Part shown: positions 25,383-34,173 of the stretch, piece after piece
Layout of the letters: each line of letters opens with the position of its first letter
How positions within the stretch are numbered: the first letter of the stretch is position 1
Assembly: GCA_029959645.1 (NCBI GenBank)
Contig: JASCOJ010000008.1
Coordinates: forward strand, 1-41,508
Reading direction: 5' to 3'
From: Microbacteriaceae bacterium PS02332
GTDB taxonomy: Bacteria; Actinomycetota; Actinomycetes; Actinomycetales; Microbacteriaceae
DNA: 41,508 nt
The notes under the pieces: generated by a model
The model's input: only the letters and a program-made list of their open reading frames with translations
Told to the model about the DNA's origin: nothing
Databases searched by the model: none
Translations under genes and position numbers: made by a program

Positions 25383-26309
25383 ATGTCCTGGTCCTTCGTC
25401 CACCCCGTCTCGCACCTCGTCCTGTCGGCCGCCGCGCTGCTCTTCCTCGCCACCCTCGCGTTCGTGGTGCCGACGATCGTCACCCTGCGCCGCCGCACCA
25501 CGACCGAGGCGATCGCGTGGGCCGACGTCCCGCAGCGCGAGGCCGGGGCGGCCTGGGCCACCGACCGGGTGCTCCGCAGCGTCGAGGCGTCCTGCCACGA
25601 CGCCGGGGTCGGCTTCCCCGGCTTCGTCCGCGCCGTCGTCGGCACGACCGTCCGGCTCGACCTCGCCTCGCCGACGGTCGCGCCGCCGGCCCCGTGGACG
25701 ACCACGCCGGACGGCCGATCGTGGTCGGCGCCGATGTGGGCGCTCCAGGCGGTCCCGTTGACGACGGCCGCGAGCACCGACTTCGCGACGGTCGTCGGCC
25801 TGGGCGGCGACGCGGACGGTGCCGTCCTCGTCGACCTGCGCCGGGTCGGCGGGTTCGTCGCGCTCGGCGGCGACACGACGGCGCGCGGCGCAGTGGCGCG
25901 TCGGGTCGTCGACCAGGTGCGCACCGACCCCTGGTCGGTCGGGACGACCGTCCTCACGGTCGGCGTCGGCGACGTCGTCTCCGGGGGACCGACGACGTCC
26001 GTCTCCGTCGCCGAGGCGCTGGCGGCGGTCTCGGCGGACGCGACCCCGGGCCTCCTGGTCGTCCGCGACGTGCCGGGCGGTGCCGACGGGCGTGAGCTGG
26101 CCCGGTTGCTCGAACGACCCGGTGGACGCTGGGCCGCGGTCGCGCTGCGGCCGTCGGCGCTGGCGCGGTGGACCCTCGACTGCCGACGTGACGGCACGCT
26201 CGTCTCCGACGAGCTCGGCACCGTCCGCTGGATGGACCTCGCCCTGTCCACGCCCTCCGCGGTGCCGACGGACGCCGTCGAGCCCGCCGTCGAGCGGGCG
26301 GACGCCTGA
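25383..26309 (+). CDS. T7SS-locus membrane-anchored protein, unknown function
   Basis: 308 residues. One N-terminal membrane segment (about 8-32, VSHLVLSAAALLFLATLAFVVPTIV) is followed by RRRTT, so the remaining 270 residues are probably cytoplasmic. This part has alternating beta strands (VLVDLRRVGGFVALGGDTTARGAVARRVV, TVLTVGVGD, PGLLVVRDVPGG), an alpha/beta layout that resembles a P-loop fold without an intact Walker A. It could dock on the adjacent ATPase; that is inference. The stop overlaps the ATPase ATG by one base, implying coupled synthesis. Confidence 0.7.
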   Translation: MSWSFVHPVSHLVLSAAALLFLATLAFVVPTIVTLRRRTTTEAIAWADVPQREAGAAWATDRVLRSVEASCHDAGVGFPGFVRAVVGTTVRLDLASPTVAPPAPWTTTPDGRSWSAPMWALQAVPLTTAASTDFATVVGLGGDADGAVLVDLRRVGGFVALGGDTTARGAVARRVVDQVRTDPWSVGTTVLTVGVGDVVSGGPTTSVSVAEALAAVSADATPGLLVVRDVPGGADGRELARLLERPGGRWAAVALRPSALARWTLDCRRDGTLVSDELGTVRWMDLALSTPSAVPTDAVEPAVERADA

Positions 26310-29300
26310 TGCGCGTCGTCGTCACCGTCGTCGACGACGTCACGGGGGACCGGACGGACGTCCTCATCGACGCCGCGGCCGCGACCCCGATGCGGACCGT
26401 CGTCGACGCGCTCACCCGGCGTACCGGGGGATCGGCCCTGCCCGCGGACGCCGCCGACGGCGACGTCCCGTTCGCGCGCAGCGGCCTCGTCGACGGGGCC
26501 GTCCTCCACATCGGCGCACAGCCCGACGCCGGCGCGACGACCGGGCTCGTCGACCTGCTCGTGGCCAGCGGGGTCGGCAGCGGCCGGTCCGTCCGCCTCG
26601 GCGCCGGGCACCTCCGGATCGCGGTCGGTCCGGACGGCGACACCCGGACCGGAGCCGAGGCGGGCGACACCGCCGGCCTGGAGGCCCGGATCGCCCTGGA
26701 CGGGCAGGTCGAGGTCCGTCTCGCCCCCGTCGGGGAGCCGGACGCGGACGCCGCGCCGGGCTCCGGCAGTGACGGACCGGTGACCGCGACGCTCGACGAC
26801 ACCACGCTGACCGAGCCGTGGGTCCCGTGGTCGCCGGGCGGTGCCCTCCGCGTCGCGGAGGTCGTCCTCACGGTGCAGCCGGTCGCGGTCGTGGACCGCA
26901 TGCTGCTCCGTCCGCCGGACTCCGGGCAGCTCGACTTCAACCGGCCGCCACGGCTGCTGCCGCCCCTGCTCACCACGGCGTTCCGGATCCCCAAGCAGCC
27001 GGTGCCGCCGCAGCGGTCGGCGCTGCCGTGGATCATGGTGTTCGTGCCGGCCATGTTCGGCGTCGTGATGGCCACGGTCTTCCGGTCGCCGTTCTACCTC
27101 CTCTTCGCCGCGATGACGCCGATCATGGTGATCGGCCAGTCGGTCACGGCCCGCCGGACCGGCAAGAAGAGCCACCGCCGTGCGCTCGCGGAGCACGCCG
27201 AGCGGGTCGCCGCCATCGAGGAGGCCGTGGACGGGGCGGTCCTGGCGGAACGCGACCAGCGGCGGGACGACGGCCTGGACGCGGCCGCACTCCGGATCGC
27301 GGCGACGACGCCGACGCGGCGGCTCTGGGAACGGCGGCCGACCGACGCCGACCACCTGCAGCTCCGGGTGGGCGTCGGCGACCTGCCGTCCACGGTGACC
27401 GTCGCCGACGACCGTGACCTCGACGGACTGCACCAGGAACCGCGGTGGACCCGCGGAGTGCCGGTGACGGTGCCGCTCGGCGAGGTCGGGGTGCTCGGCG
27501 TCGCCGGACCCGGTGCCTGGCCGCGGACCATCGGCCGGTGGCTGCTCGGGCAGCTGGCGGTCACGCAGAGCCCCCGCGAGGTGCAGTTCGTCGTCCTCAC
27601 CTCCCAACCGGCGATGTCGGCGTGGGCCTGGACGACGTGGCTCCCCCACGTGCGGCCGGCCAGCGGACAGGACGCGCTCGCCCTCATCGGTGCGGACGCG
27701 GAGACAATCGGTCGGCGCCTGGCGGAGCTGACGCAGATCTTGGCCGAACGGCGGGCCGAACGCGAGAAGAACGCGATGGCACGGCGGCGCTTCTCGCCGG
27801 ACATCGTGGTCGTGCTCGACGGTGCCCGACGGCTCCGGGCCATGCCGGGCGTGGTCGGGCTCCTCCGCGACGGCCCCGCCTGCGGCATCCGTCTCATCTG
27901 CATCGACGAGGAGGAGTGGCAGCTGCCCGAGGAGTGCGCGGCCACCGTGCTGCACCGCTCCCCCACGCAGCTCGTCGTCCGACGGCAGCTCGAGGCGCCG
28001 GTGGACGCGGTGCTCGCCGACCTGGTGGACGACGACTGGTTCGACGTCGTCGCGCGTGCGCTCTCCCCGCTGCGGGACACCTCGGGTTCCGACGGGCAGG
28101 GACTCGTCCCGGACAGCGCGCGGCTCCTCGACGTCCTCGACCTGCCGCAGCCGACCGGTGCGGGCATCGCAGCGCGCTGGAGCACGGGAGCGGCGACGAC
28201 GTCGGCCGTGGTCGGCATCGGCATCGACGGGGCGTTCGCCCTCGACCTCGTCCGGGACGGGCCGCACGGGCTCGTCGCGGGCACCACCGGCTCCGGCAAG
28301 TCGGAGTTCCTGCAGACGCTCGTGGCGTCCCTCGCGGTCGCCAACCGGCCCGACCAGATGACGTTCGTGCTCGTCGACTACAAGGGCGGCGCCGCGTTCA
28401 GCGTCGCGTCGGACCTGCCGCACACCGTCGGGCTCGTCACCGACCTCGACCAGCACCTCGTCGAGCGGGCACTGCGGTCCCTGCGCGCCGAGCTCACCCG
28501 TCGCGAGCACATCCTCGCCGCCTCCGGGGCGAAGGACATCGAGGACCACGAGGCGCACCTGGCCCGCGGCGGCGCGGGTGAGGCGATGCCCCGACTGGTC
28601 CTCGTCATCGACGAGTTCGCCGCGATGGTGACCGAGCTGCCCGACTTCGTCGCCGGGCTGATCGGCATCGCCCAGCGCGGTCGCTCCCTGGGCGTGCACC
28701 TCATCCTCGCCACGCAGCGCCCCGGTGGCGTCGTCGGGCCGGACATCCGGGCGAACACGAACCTCCGCGTCGCGCTGCGCATGACCGACCCGAGCGAGAG
28801 CTCGGACGTCATCGACGTCGGCGACGCGGCGCGCATCCCGAAGAGCGTGCCCGGTCGCGGGTACGCACGGCTCGGACACTCGTCGGTCGTGCCGTTCCAG
28901 TCGGCCCGGGTCGGTGGCCGGTGGGCGGGCGAGGAGGACCCCGCGGCGCTCCTGCCGTTCGTCCGAACGCTCGAGTGGCGGGACTTCGCGATGTCGCCGC
29001 CGGAGCGCCCGACGACCGCCGGGACCGGCTCGGCCGCCACCGACCTGTCGGTGCTCGTCGGGGCGCTCGGTGAGGCCCGGGACCGGCTCGGCATCGGTGC
29101 CCTGCACTCGCCGTGGCTGCCGCCCCTGCCGGAGCTCCTGCCGCTCACCGAGGTGGCGTCGGCGTCGATCGGCACGAGCGGTGCGGCGGCGGCCTCGTCC
29201 GCGGGCGCCCTCGCGTTCCCGTGGGCGGTCGAGGACCTCCCCGACACGCAGGCGCAGCGCGCGGCGAGCATCGACCTCGACCGCTTCGGCCACATGTACA

Positions 29301-30796
29301 TCGTCGGCGCGCCCGGATCGGGCCGCTCGCAGGCACTCCGGACCATCGCGGCCTCCGCGGCCGGTGCGCTGCACTCGACCGACGTGCACCTGTACGCGCT
29401 CGACTGCGGCAACGGCGCCCTGGCGTCGTTGCAGGCGCTCCCCCACTGCGGGGCCGTCGCCCAGCGCACCCAGGTGGAACGGGCCTCCAGGCTGGTCGAG
29501 CGGTTGACCCGCGAGATGGCGCGTCGCCACGACGTCATCGCCGCCGCCGGGGCCGCGAACATCACGGAGCAGCGGCTCGCCGCTGCCTCGCAGGACCGCC
29601 TGCCGCACGTGCTGTTCCTCATCGACCGGTGGGAGAACTTCGTGTCGTCCCTGGGCGAGGTCGACGGCGGGTCCCTCACCGACTCGGTGCAGTCGCTCCT
29701 CCGCGACGGGACCGCTGCGGGCATCCACGTCGTCATCTCCGGTGACCGCACGCTCCTGACGAGCCGCATGTCGACGATGACGGACGACAAGCTGATCATG
29801 CGCCTGACCGACCGGCTCGACTACTCGCTCGGCGGGATCAACCACCGCCAGCTGCCGGCGTCCATCCCGCCGGGCCGCGCGTTCCGTGCCGACGCCGGGA
29901 CCGAACTGCAGGTCGCGGTCCTCGGCACGGACGTGTCCGGCCAGGGGCAGACCGCGGCCGTGCAGGCACTCGCCCGGTCCGTCCGGGCCGACGAGGAACT
30001 CCTCGAGCTGCCGCGCATCCGGCCGTTCCGGGTGGACGCGCTGCCGAAGGACATCGACCTGGACGCCGTCCTCGAACTCGAGGGGGCGCCCGAGTTGCGG
30101 CCGATGCTCGCGGTGACCGGCATCGGCGGCGACGAGATGACGCTGCAGACCGTCGACCTGGCCACCGGCGGTGGCACGTTCGTCGTCGCCGGGCCCAGTC
30201 GCTCCGGTCGGTCCACCATGGTGGCCTCGATGGCGCGGTCGCTGCTCGCCGGCGGCACCGAGCTCGTGGTCCTCGCGCCGCGACAGGGGCCGGTGCGGGA
30301 CCTCGAGGGTCTCCCCGGTGTGCGGGGCATGCTGACCGGGGACGACGTGACCGAGGACGACGTGCGACCGCTGTTCGAACAGAGCGACTCCCCCGTGGTG
30401 CTCGTCGTGGACGACGGCGAGCTGCTCATCGACTGCTCGGCCAAGTCGTACCTGCGGGACGTCGTGCGCGGGTTGACGGACGACGGCCGCGGCATGGTGC
30501 TCGGCGGCAACACCACCGGGCTGGCCTCGGGCTTCGGCGGCTGGCAGGTGGACGCGAAGAAGAACCGTCGCGGTGCCCTCCTGTCGCCGCAGGACACCCT
30601 GGCCGGTGACCTCGTGGGCGCACGGATCGCCCGGAGTGCGATCTCGTCGCGGATCACGCCGGGGACGGCGCTCGTGCACCTCGGGACGGGGCTCACGGCG
30701 ACGCTCCAGGTGCCGATGGTCACCGCGGCGACCCGGACCGGGTCGGTCGTGACCCGCGCCGGGTCCGACGCGGCCCGGGCGTCCGTCGGGGTCTGA
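26309..30796 (+). CDS. EssC/EccC-type T7SS ATPase (FtsK/SpoIIIE family)
   Basis: 1495 residues. The N-terminus (1-75) is ubiquitin-like/FHA-associated (MRVVVTVVDD...GLVDGAVLHIG), followed by an FHA-like region to about 150. Two membrane segments lie at about 238-280. Three FtsK/SpoIIIE ATPase domains follow. The first has an intact Walker A GTTGSGKS (K664) and Walker B LVLVIDEFA (D768, E769). The second has GAPGSGRS, with R1006 in the lysine position, and LIDRWE for Walker B. The third has SRSGRS, with R1301. Only the first is likely a strong ATPase, as in EccC/EssC. This motor engages WXG100 substrates at the membrane. The architecture is nearer to EssC (single chain, FHA-like front) than to split EccCa/EccCb. 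Confidence 0.93.
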   Translation: MRVVVTVVDDVTGDRTDVLIDAAAATPMRTVVDALTRRTGGSALPADAADGDVPFARSGLVDGAVLHIGAQPDAGATTGLVDLLVASGVGSGRSVRLGAGHLRIAVGPDGDTRTGAEAGDTAGLEARIALDGQVEVRLAPVGEPDADAAPGSGSDGPVTATLDDTTLTEPWVPWSPGGALRVAEVVLTVQPVAVVDRMLLRPPDSGQLDFNRPPRLLPPLLTTAFRIPKQPVPPQRSALPWIMVFVPAMFGVVMATVFRSPFYLLFAAMTPIMVIGQSVTARRTGKKSHRRALAEHAERVAAIEEAVDGAVLAERDQRRDDGLDAAALRIAATTPTRRLWERRPTDADHLQLRVGVGDLPSTVTVADDRDLDGLHQEPRWTRGVPVTVPLGEVGVLGVAGPGAWPRTIGRWLLGQLAVTQSPREVQFVVLTSQPAMSAWAWTTWLPHVRPASGQDALALIGADAETIGRRLAELTQILAERRAEREKNAMARRRFSPDIVVVLDGARRLRAMPGVVGLLRDGPACGIRLICIDEEEWQLPEECAATVLHRSPTQLVVRRQLEAPVDAVLADLVDDDWFDVVARALSPLRDTSGSDGQGLVPDSARLLDVLDLPQPTGAGIAARWSTGAATTSAVVGIGIDGAFALDLVRDGPHGLVAGTTGSGKSEFLQTLVASLAVANRPDQMTFVLVDYKGGAAFSVASDLPHTVGLVTDLDQHLVERALRSLRAELTRREHILAASGAKDIEDHEAHLARGGAGEAMPRLVLVIDEFAAMVTELPDFVAGLIGIAQRGRSLGVHLILATQRPGGVVGPDIRANTNLRVALRMTDPSESSDVIDVGDAARIPKSVPGRGYARLGHSSVVPFQSARVGGRWAGEEDPAALLPFVRTLEWRDFAMSPPERPTTAGTGSAATDLSVLVGALGEARDRLGIGALHSPWLPPLPELLPLTEVASASIGTSGAAAASSAGALAFPWAVEDLPDTQAQRAASIDLDRFGHMYIVGAPGSGRSQALRTIAASAAGALHSTDVHLYALDCGNGALASLQALPHCGAVAQRTQVERASRLVERLTREMARRHDVIAAAGAANITEQRLAAASQDRLPHVLFLIDRWENFVSSLGEVDGGSLTDSVQSLLRDGTAAGIHVVISGDRTLLTSRMSTMTDDKLIMRLTDRLDYSLGGINHRQLPASIPPGRAFRADAGTELQVAVLGTDVSGQGQTAAVQALARSVRADEELLELPRIRPFRVDALPKDIDLDAVLELEGAPELRPMLAVTGIGGDEMTLQTVDLATGGGTFVVAGPSRSGRSTMVASMARSLLAGGTELVVLAPRQGPVRDLEGLPGVRGMLTGDDVTEDDVRPLFEQSDSPVVLVVDDGELLIDCSAKSYLRDVVRGLTDDGRGMVLGGNTTGLASGFGGWQVDAKKNRRGALLSPQDTLAGDLVGARIARSAISSRITPGTALVHLGTGLTATLQVPMVTAATRTGSVVTRAGSDAARASVGV

Positions 30797-30816
30797 CGGG
30801 ACTCGGGCGGTTACCG

Positions 30817-30863
30817 TCCGGGTGCGCTCGCGGTACCTGGGCGGGAGCCGTGAGCGCACCGGA
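30817..30863 (+). terminator. Hairpin after the T7SS ATPase gene
   Basis: TCCGGGTGCGCTC (30817-30829) and GAGCGCACCGGA (30852-30863) pair along 12 bp with one bulged G, around a 22-base loop. It lies 20 bp after the stop; a short T-rich stretch (gtttgtc) follows 12 bp later. A likely end for the T7SS transcript. Confidence 0.55.
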
Positions 30864-30940
30864 CCGGAGGCCCGTTTGTCAAGTCGGCGTGCACCGGTCC
30901 GGAGTCAAATCGGAACCTTCAACTGCTCGTTGAAGCCGAG

Positions 30941-31103
30941 TTGTGCACACACAGTGTGGAAACGAAAATCCCCGGTCAAGCGGTCGAACATGTGTTCTCC
31001 ACACCGGTTGTCCACACCACTCTCCACAACTGTCCACACGGACTTCCGGCGTGTTCCGCAATCTCTCCACAGAGTTGTCCACACCCCCGTTTGTTGTGGA
31101 TAA
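30941..31103. promoter_or_regulatory. DnaA-box cluster upstream of dnaB
   Basis: Within 163 bp there are two perfect TTGTCCACA boxes (31008-31016, 31075-31083) and a perfect TTATCCACA on the minus strand (31095-31103). Near matches are TTGTGCACA (30941), TTCTCCACA (30995), CTGTCCACA (31030), CTCTCCACA (31020 and 31063) and a minus-strand GTTTCCACA (30955-30963). Most point the same way. A 7-bp inverted repeat, CTTCAAC/GTTGAAG, lies just left at 30917-30935. The cluster is 107 bp before the dnaB GTG and is locally A/T-richer. Confidence 0.8.
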
Positions 31104-31210
31104 CCCTGTACCCGTAGCTTGGCCCAGCGACCAGGGGATGTCGGTCGCCCGGGGTAGAACTGGCGGAGCGGCGGTCCTGGCGTCGCACCGTCCGAGACTG
31201 AGGAGCACGT

Positions 31211-32575
31211 GTGTCGATCGCGCATCTGGAACCGGCCCCGCGGGAGTACGCGGAGCGGAACACCGATCGCACGCCGCCGCACGACATGCTGGCGGAGCAG
31301 TCCACCATCGGCGGCATGATGCTCTCGAAGGACGCCGTCGCCGACGTCATCGAGACCGCCCGCGGCGTGGACTTCTACATCCCCAAGCACGAGGTCATCT
31401 TCGACGCGATCCTGTCGCTGTACTCCCACGGTGAGCCGACCGACGTCATCGCGGTCACCGACGAGCTGACGAAGACGGGCCTCCTGTCCCGCGGTGGCGG
31501 CGCCGAGTACCTGCACAGCCTCACGAGCATGGTGCCCACCGCGGCGAACGCCGGGTACTACGCGGCCATCGTCGCCGAGAAGGCCGTGCTCCGCCGCCTG
31601 GTCGAGGCCGGCACCCGCATCGTCCAGATGGGCTACGCCAGCGAGGGTGAGGTCACCGACCTCGTCAACAGCGCCCAGGCCGAGGTCTACAACGTCGCCG
31701 GCGGCGTGCAGACCGAGGACTACGTGCCCCTGACCGAGGCGATCGGCACCGCCATCGACGAGATCGAGGCCGCCAAGGGCCGCGACGGGCAGATGACCGG
31801 CGTGCCGACGGGCTTCGCGCAGCTCGACGGCCTGACCAACGGGTTCCACCCCGGGCAGCTCATCATCGTCGCCGCGCGACCCGCCCTCGGCAAGTCGACC
31901 CTCGCGCTCGACCTGTGCCGGGCCGCCGCGCTCAAGCACAACCAGACCGCCGCGTTCTTCTCGCTCGAGATGGGGCGCGCCGAGATCGCCATGCGTCTGC
32001 TGTCCGCCGAGTCGAGCGTGCCGCTGCAGAACATGCGCAAGGGCACCGTCGACGCCCGCGACTGGACGACGATCGCGCAGACCCGGGGGCGCATCAACGA
32101 CGCCCCGTTCTTCATCGACGACTCCCCCAACATGACCCTCGTCGAGATCCGTGCCAAGTGCCGCCGACTCAAGCAGCAGCACAACCTCAAGCTCGTCGTC
32201 ATCGACTACCTGCAGCTCATGACCTCGGGCAAGCGGGTCGAGAGCCGCCAGCAGGAGGTCTCGGAGTTCTCGCGTGCGCTCAAGCTCATGGCCAAGGAGC
32301 TCCAGGTGCCGGTCATCGCGCTGTCGCAGCTGAACCGTGGGCCGGAGCAGCGTGCCGACAAGAAGCCGATGATCTCGGACCTGCGTGAGTCGGGGTCGAT
32401 CGAGCAGGACGCCGACATGGTGATCCTGCTGCACCGTGAGTCGGCGTACGAGAAGGACAACCCGCGGCAGGGGGAGGCGGACCTCATCGTGGCGAAGCAC
32501 CGTAACGGGCCGACGGACACCATCACCGTGGCGTTCCACGGGATGTTCTCTCGGTTCGTGGACATGCCGCAGTAG
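31211..32575 (+). CDS. dnaB: Replicative DNA helicase DnaB
   Basis: A 454-residue hexameric helicase that unwinds DNA at the replication fork. The N-terminal helical domain (PPHDMLAEQSTIGGMMLSKDAV...) contacts primase. The RecA-like C-terminal domain has Walker A ARPALGKST (K228) and Walker B LKLVVIDYLQLM, with LSQLNRGPEQR and DLRESGSIEQDAD downstream. There is no intein, unlike in many actinobacteria. GTG at 31211 is chosen for its GAGGAG Shine-Dalgarno (31200-31205). The DnaA-box cluster in front suggests control by DnaA. Confidence 0.97.
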   Translation: MSIAHLEPAPREYAERNTDRTPPHDMLAEQSTIGGMMLSKDAVADVIETARGVDFYIPKHEVIFDAILSLYSHGEPTDVIAVTDELTKTGLLSRGGGAEYLHSLTSMVPTAANAGYYAAIVAEKAVLRRLVEAGTRIVQMGYASEGEVTDLVNSAQAEVYNVAGGVQTEDYVPLTEAIGTAIDEIEAAKGRDGQMTGVPTGFAQLDGLTNGFHPGQLIIVAARPALGKSTLALDLCRAAALKHNQTAAFFSLEMGRAEIAMRLLSAESSVPLQNMRKGTVDARDWTTIAQTRGRINDAPFFIDDSPNMTLVEIRAKCRRLKQQHNLKLVVIDYLQLMTSGKRVESRQQEVSEFSRALKLMAKELQVPVIALSQLNRGPEQRADKKPMISDLRESGSIEQDADMVILLHRESAYEKDNPRQGEADLIVAKHRNGPTDTITVAFHGMFSRFVDMPQ

Positions 32576-32755
32576 GGGAGTTGTCGTCCGCCAGCTAACT
32601 TGTCCTACTGCCACGTAACGTGTCCTGAATTACGGAGTTGGACAGGTTGTTTGGCAGCGCGGACAGCCACGTCGACTAGTGCCAGGCCCAGCCCTCAGCC
32701 GCCGAGAGGCGTCCGTATAGCGTGCGTGAACTGAGGTAGCCCGCGTACCACCTAT
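32576..32755. other. Junction region with AAC-TGTCC repeats
   Basis: 180 bp without a gene. AACTTGTCC (32597-32605) and AACGTGTCC (32617-32625) are direct repeats exactly 20 bp apart, each preceded by GCCA. An inverted copy, GGACAGGTT, lies at 32640-32648. The pattern resembles the ends of an insertion sequence or a recombinase-binding site at the border between core and accessory DNA. No transposase gene is present in the window. Confidence 0.45.
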
Positions 32756-34045
32756 GTGAGACAGGGTTCACTCCGGAGCGGGGCCGTAGGAGTCCGAAGC
32801 CTCGCAGGCATCTCGTGGCTCACTGACTTCCACCCCGGTCAGATTCGCACGTTCCTTCCTGACGTTGAATTCGACAGTCCCAGCGACGCCATTCGCCACC
32901 GATGGTTGGCACTGCCCACTCTGACCCGTTCGTTGCAGCGAGGCCGGGTTGCAGAGCCGCTGCAACGTCGCCATGGAGAAGATGCTCGCCGCCGCTTCGT
33001 CGAGGCCCAGCTGCCTGCGGACGTGCAGCGCATGATCGAGCTGTTGCGACGCAGCGAGACCGGCATCGAGCGCGCGGCTCGGGTGCAGGCACTCGTTGCC
33101 AAGGCTCGAGCAGTCACCCCGCCCCCGGCGCAGCAGCCAGTTGCGACCGAATCGGCGAGTGATACAGCTCAGAGTGCTCCCGAGGCTCCCGCAGCCTCGT
33201 CGCCATGGCATGAACGCATCACGGCAATGCTTCGCCGTTGGCTCGGACGCGATCCCGCGCTGCCGAAGGAGCTAGACGACCTCGATACGTTCATTGAAGC
33301 CAAAGTCGCAGAAGTGCAGGTCGCAACCGACCAGTTAGCGGAAGCAGCGGGCTCCGTTGAGAACTTGCAAGCGGAAGTGGTGCGGCTCCGCCGCGAACGC
33401 GAGGACATGGAACTCGAGTGGGCCGTCGCGCTCGAGGCGCGCCAAAACGCCGATCGAGATAACACGGTGTTGCGCCGCCGTCTCGCTGCAAGCCGGCAAC
33501 CTGGCGATGCCTACGTCGAGCCGGACACCGAAGACTGGGCCGCGCCAAGCACCGTCGAGGAACTGGTTCGACGGCTCACTGCGGGCGACGATGAACACCA
33601 CGTGACGGCTCGGGTTGTCTTTACCGGCGATGACGACGGGGCGATCGAGATCGACCGCCGCTACCCATCCGGGGTTTACGCCACCGCTTTCTGGTTGCAC
33701 GTCCGCGTCCTTCATGACTACGCCGAAGCCCGGCTTAACGGCTTCAACGGGGGTCTGCACATGTATCTCGGTGCAGATGCCGTCGCTGGCACCAAGTGCC
33801 CGCCCGGACAGCACGCCGCAAAGGAGAGCCAGACCGTGCTCAATAACACGAAGTGGTCGGCGGAGCGGGTGTTCTCCGTGCCCACAACCGTTCGTGAGGG
33901 CGGCACGGTCCTCATGGAAGCGCATTTCAAGCCGACTTGGCGCGACACCTTCGCACCGCGCTTGTACTACTACGATGACGTTGCAGGGACCGGGAAGATC
34001 TATATCGGCTACATCGGCCGGCACCTAACGAACACTCAGACCTGA
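32756..34045 (+). CDS. Hypothetical coiled-coil protein with conserved C-terminal domain; 5' end uncertain
   Basis: Up to 429 residues. Residues 1-130 are of uncertain reality (no Shine-Dalgarno at the GTG, no internal start before residue 92). A coiled coil lies at about 165-250 (DDLDTFIEAKVAEVQVATDQLAEAAG...RLRREREDMELEW). The C-terminal 150 residues form a compact domain: HHVTARVVFTGDDDGAIEID..., WSAERVFSVPTTVREGGTVLMEAHFKP, PRLYYYDDVAGTGKIYIGYIGRHLTNTQT. The end looks like one I recall in uncharacterised proteins of actinobacteria; I cannot name a function. Base composition is lower in GC than the core genes. It lies next to possible IS ends, so the N-terminus may be truncated by rearrangement. 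Confidence 0.6.
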   Translation: MRQGSLRSGAVGVRSLAGISWLTDFHPGQIRTFLPDVEFDSPSDAIRHRWLALPTLTRSLQRGRVAEPLQRRHGEDARRRFVEAQLPADVQRMIELLRRSETGIERAARVQALVAKARAVTPPPAQQPVATESASDTAQSAPEAPAASSPWHERITAMLRRWLGRDPALPKELDDLDTFIEAKVAEVQVATDQLAEAAGSVENLQAEVVRLRREREDMELEWAVALEARQNADRDNTVLRRRLAASRQPGDAYVEPDTEDWAAPSTVEELVRRLTAGDDEHHVTARVVFTGDDDGAIEIDRRYPSGVYATAFWLHVRVLHDYAEARLNGFNGGLHMYLGADAVAGTKCPPGQHAAKESQTVLNNTKWSAERVFSVPTTVREGGTVLMEAHFKPTWRDTFAPRLYYYDDVAGTGKIYIGYIGRHLTNTQT

Positions 34046-34173
34046 GCTCCTCGACCTCACATTCGGCGCGCCGCTTCGACGCGAGTGCGAGCCCAGCGTG
34101 GTTCGACCTAGCAGGACGTACGCACGACCGACGTGCTGCTGCCCGATAACGGATGGTGAACCGGGCGGCGCTA

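Noticed and set aside
25130-30859. A 1909-codon open frame on the minus strand opposite the T7SS ATPase
   Set aside because: Translation is Arg/His/Asp/Pro-rich without motifs; the opposite strand carries Walker motifs and coupled operon structure.
32756-34045. A transposase remnant after dnaB
   Set aside because: The translation lacks DDE, HTH or RNase H-like motifs; the C-terminal domain is coherent and unlike any transposase I know.
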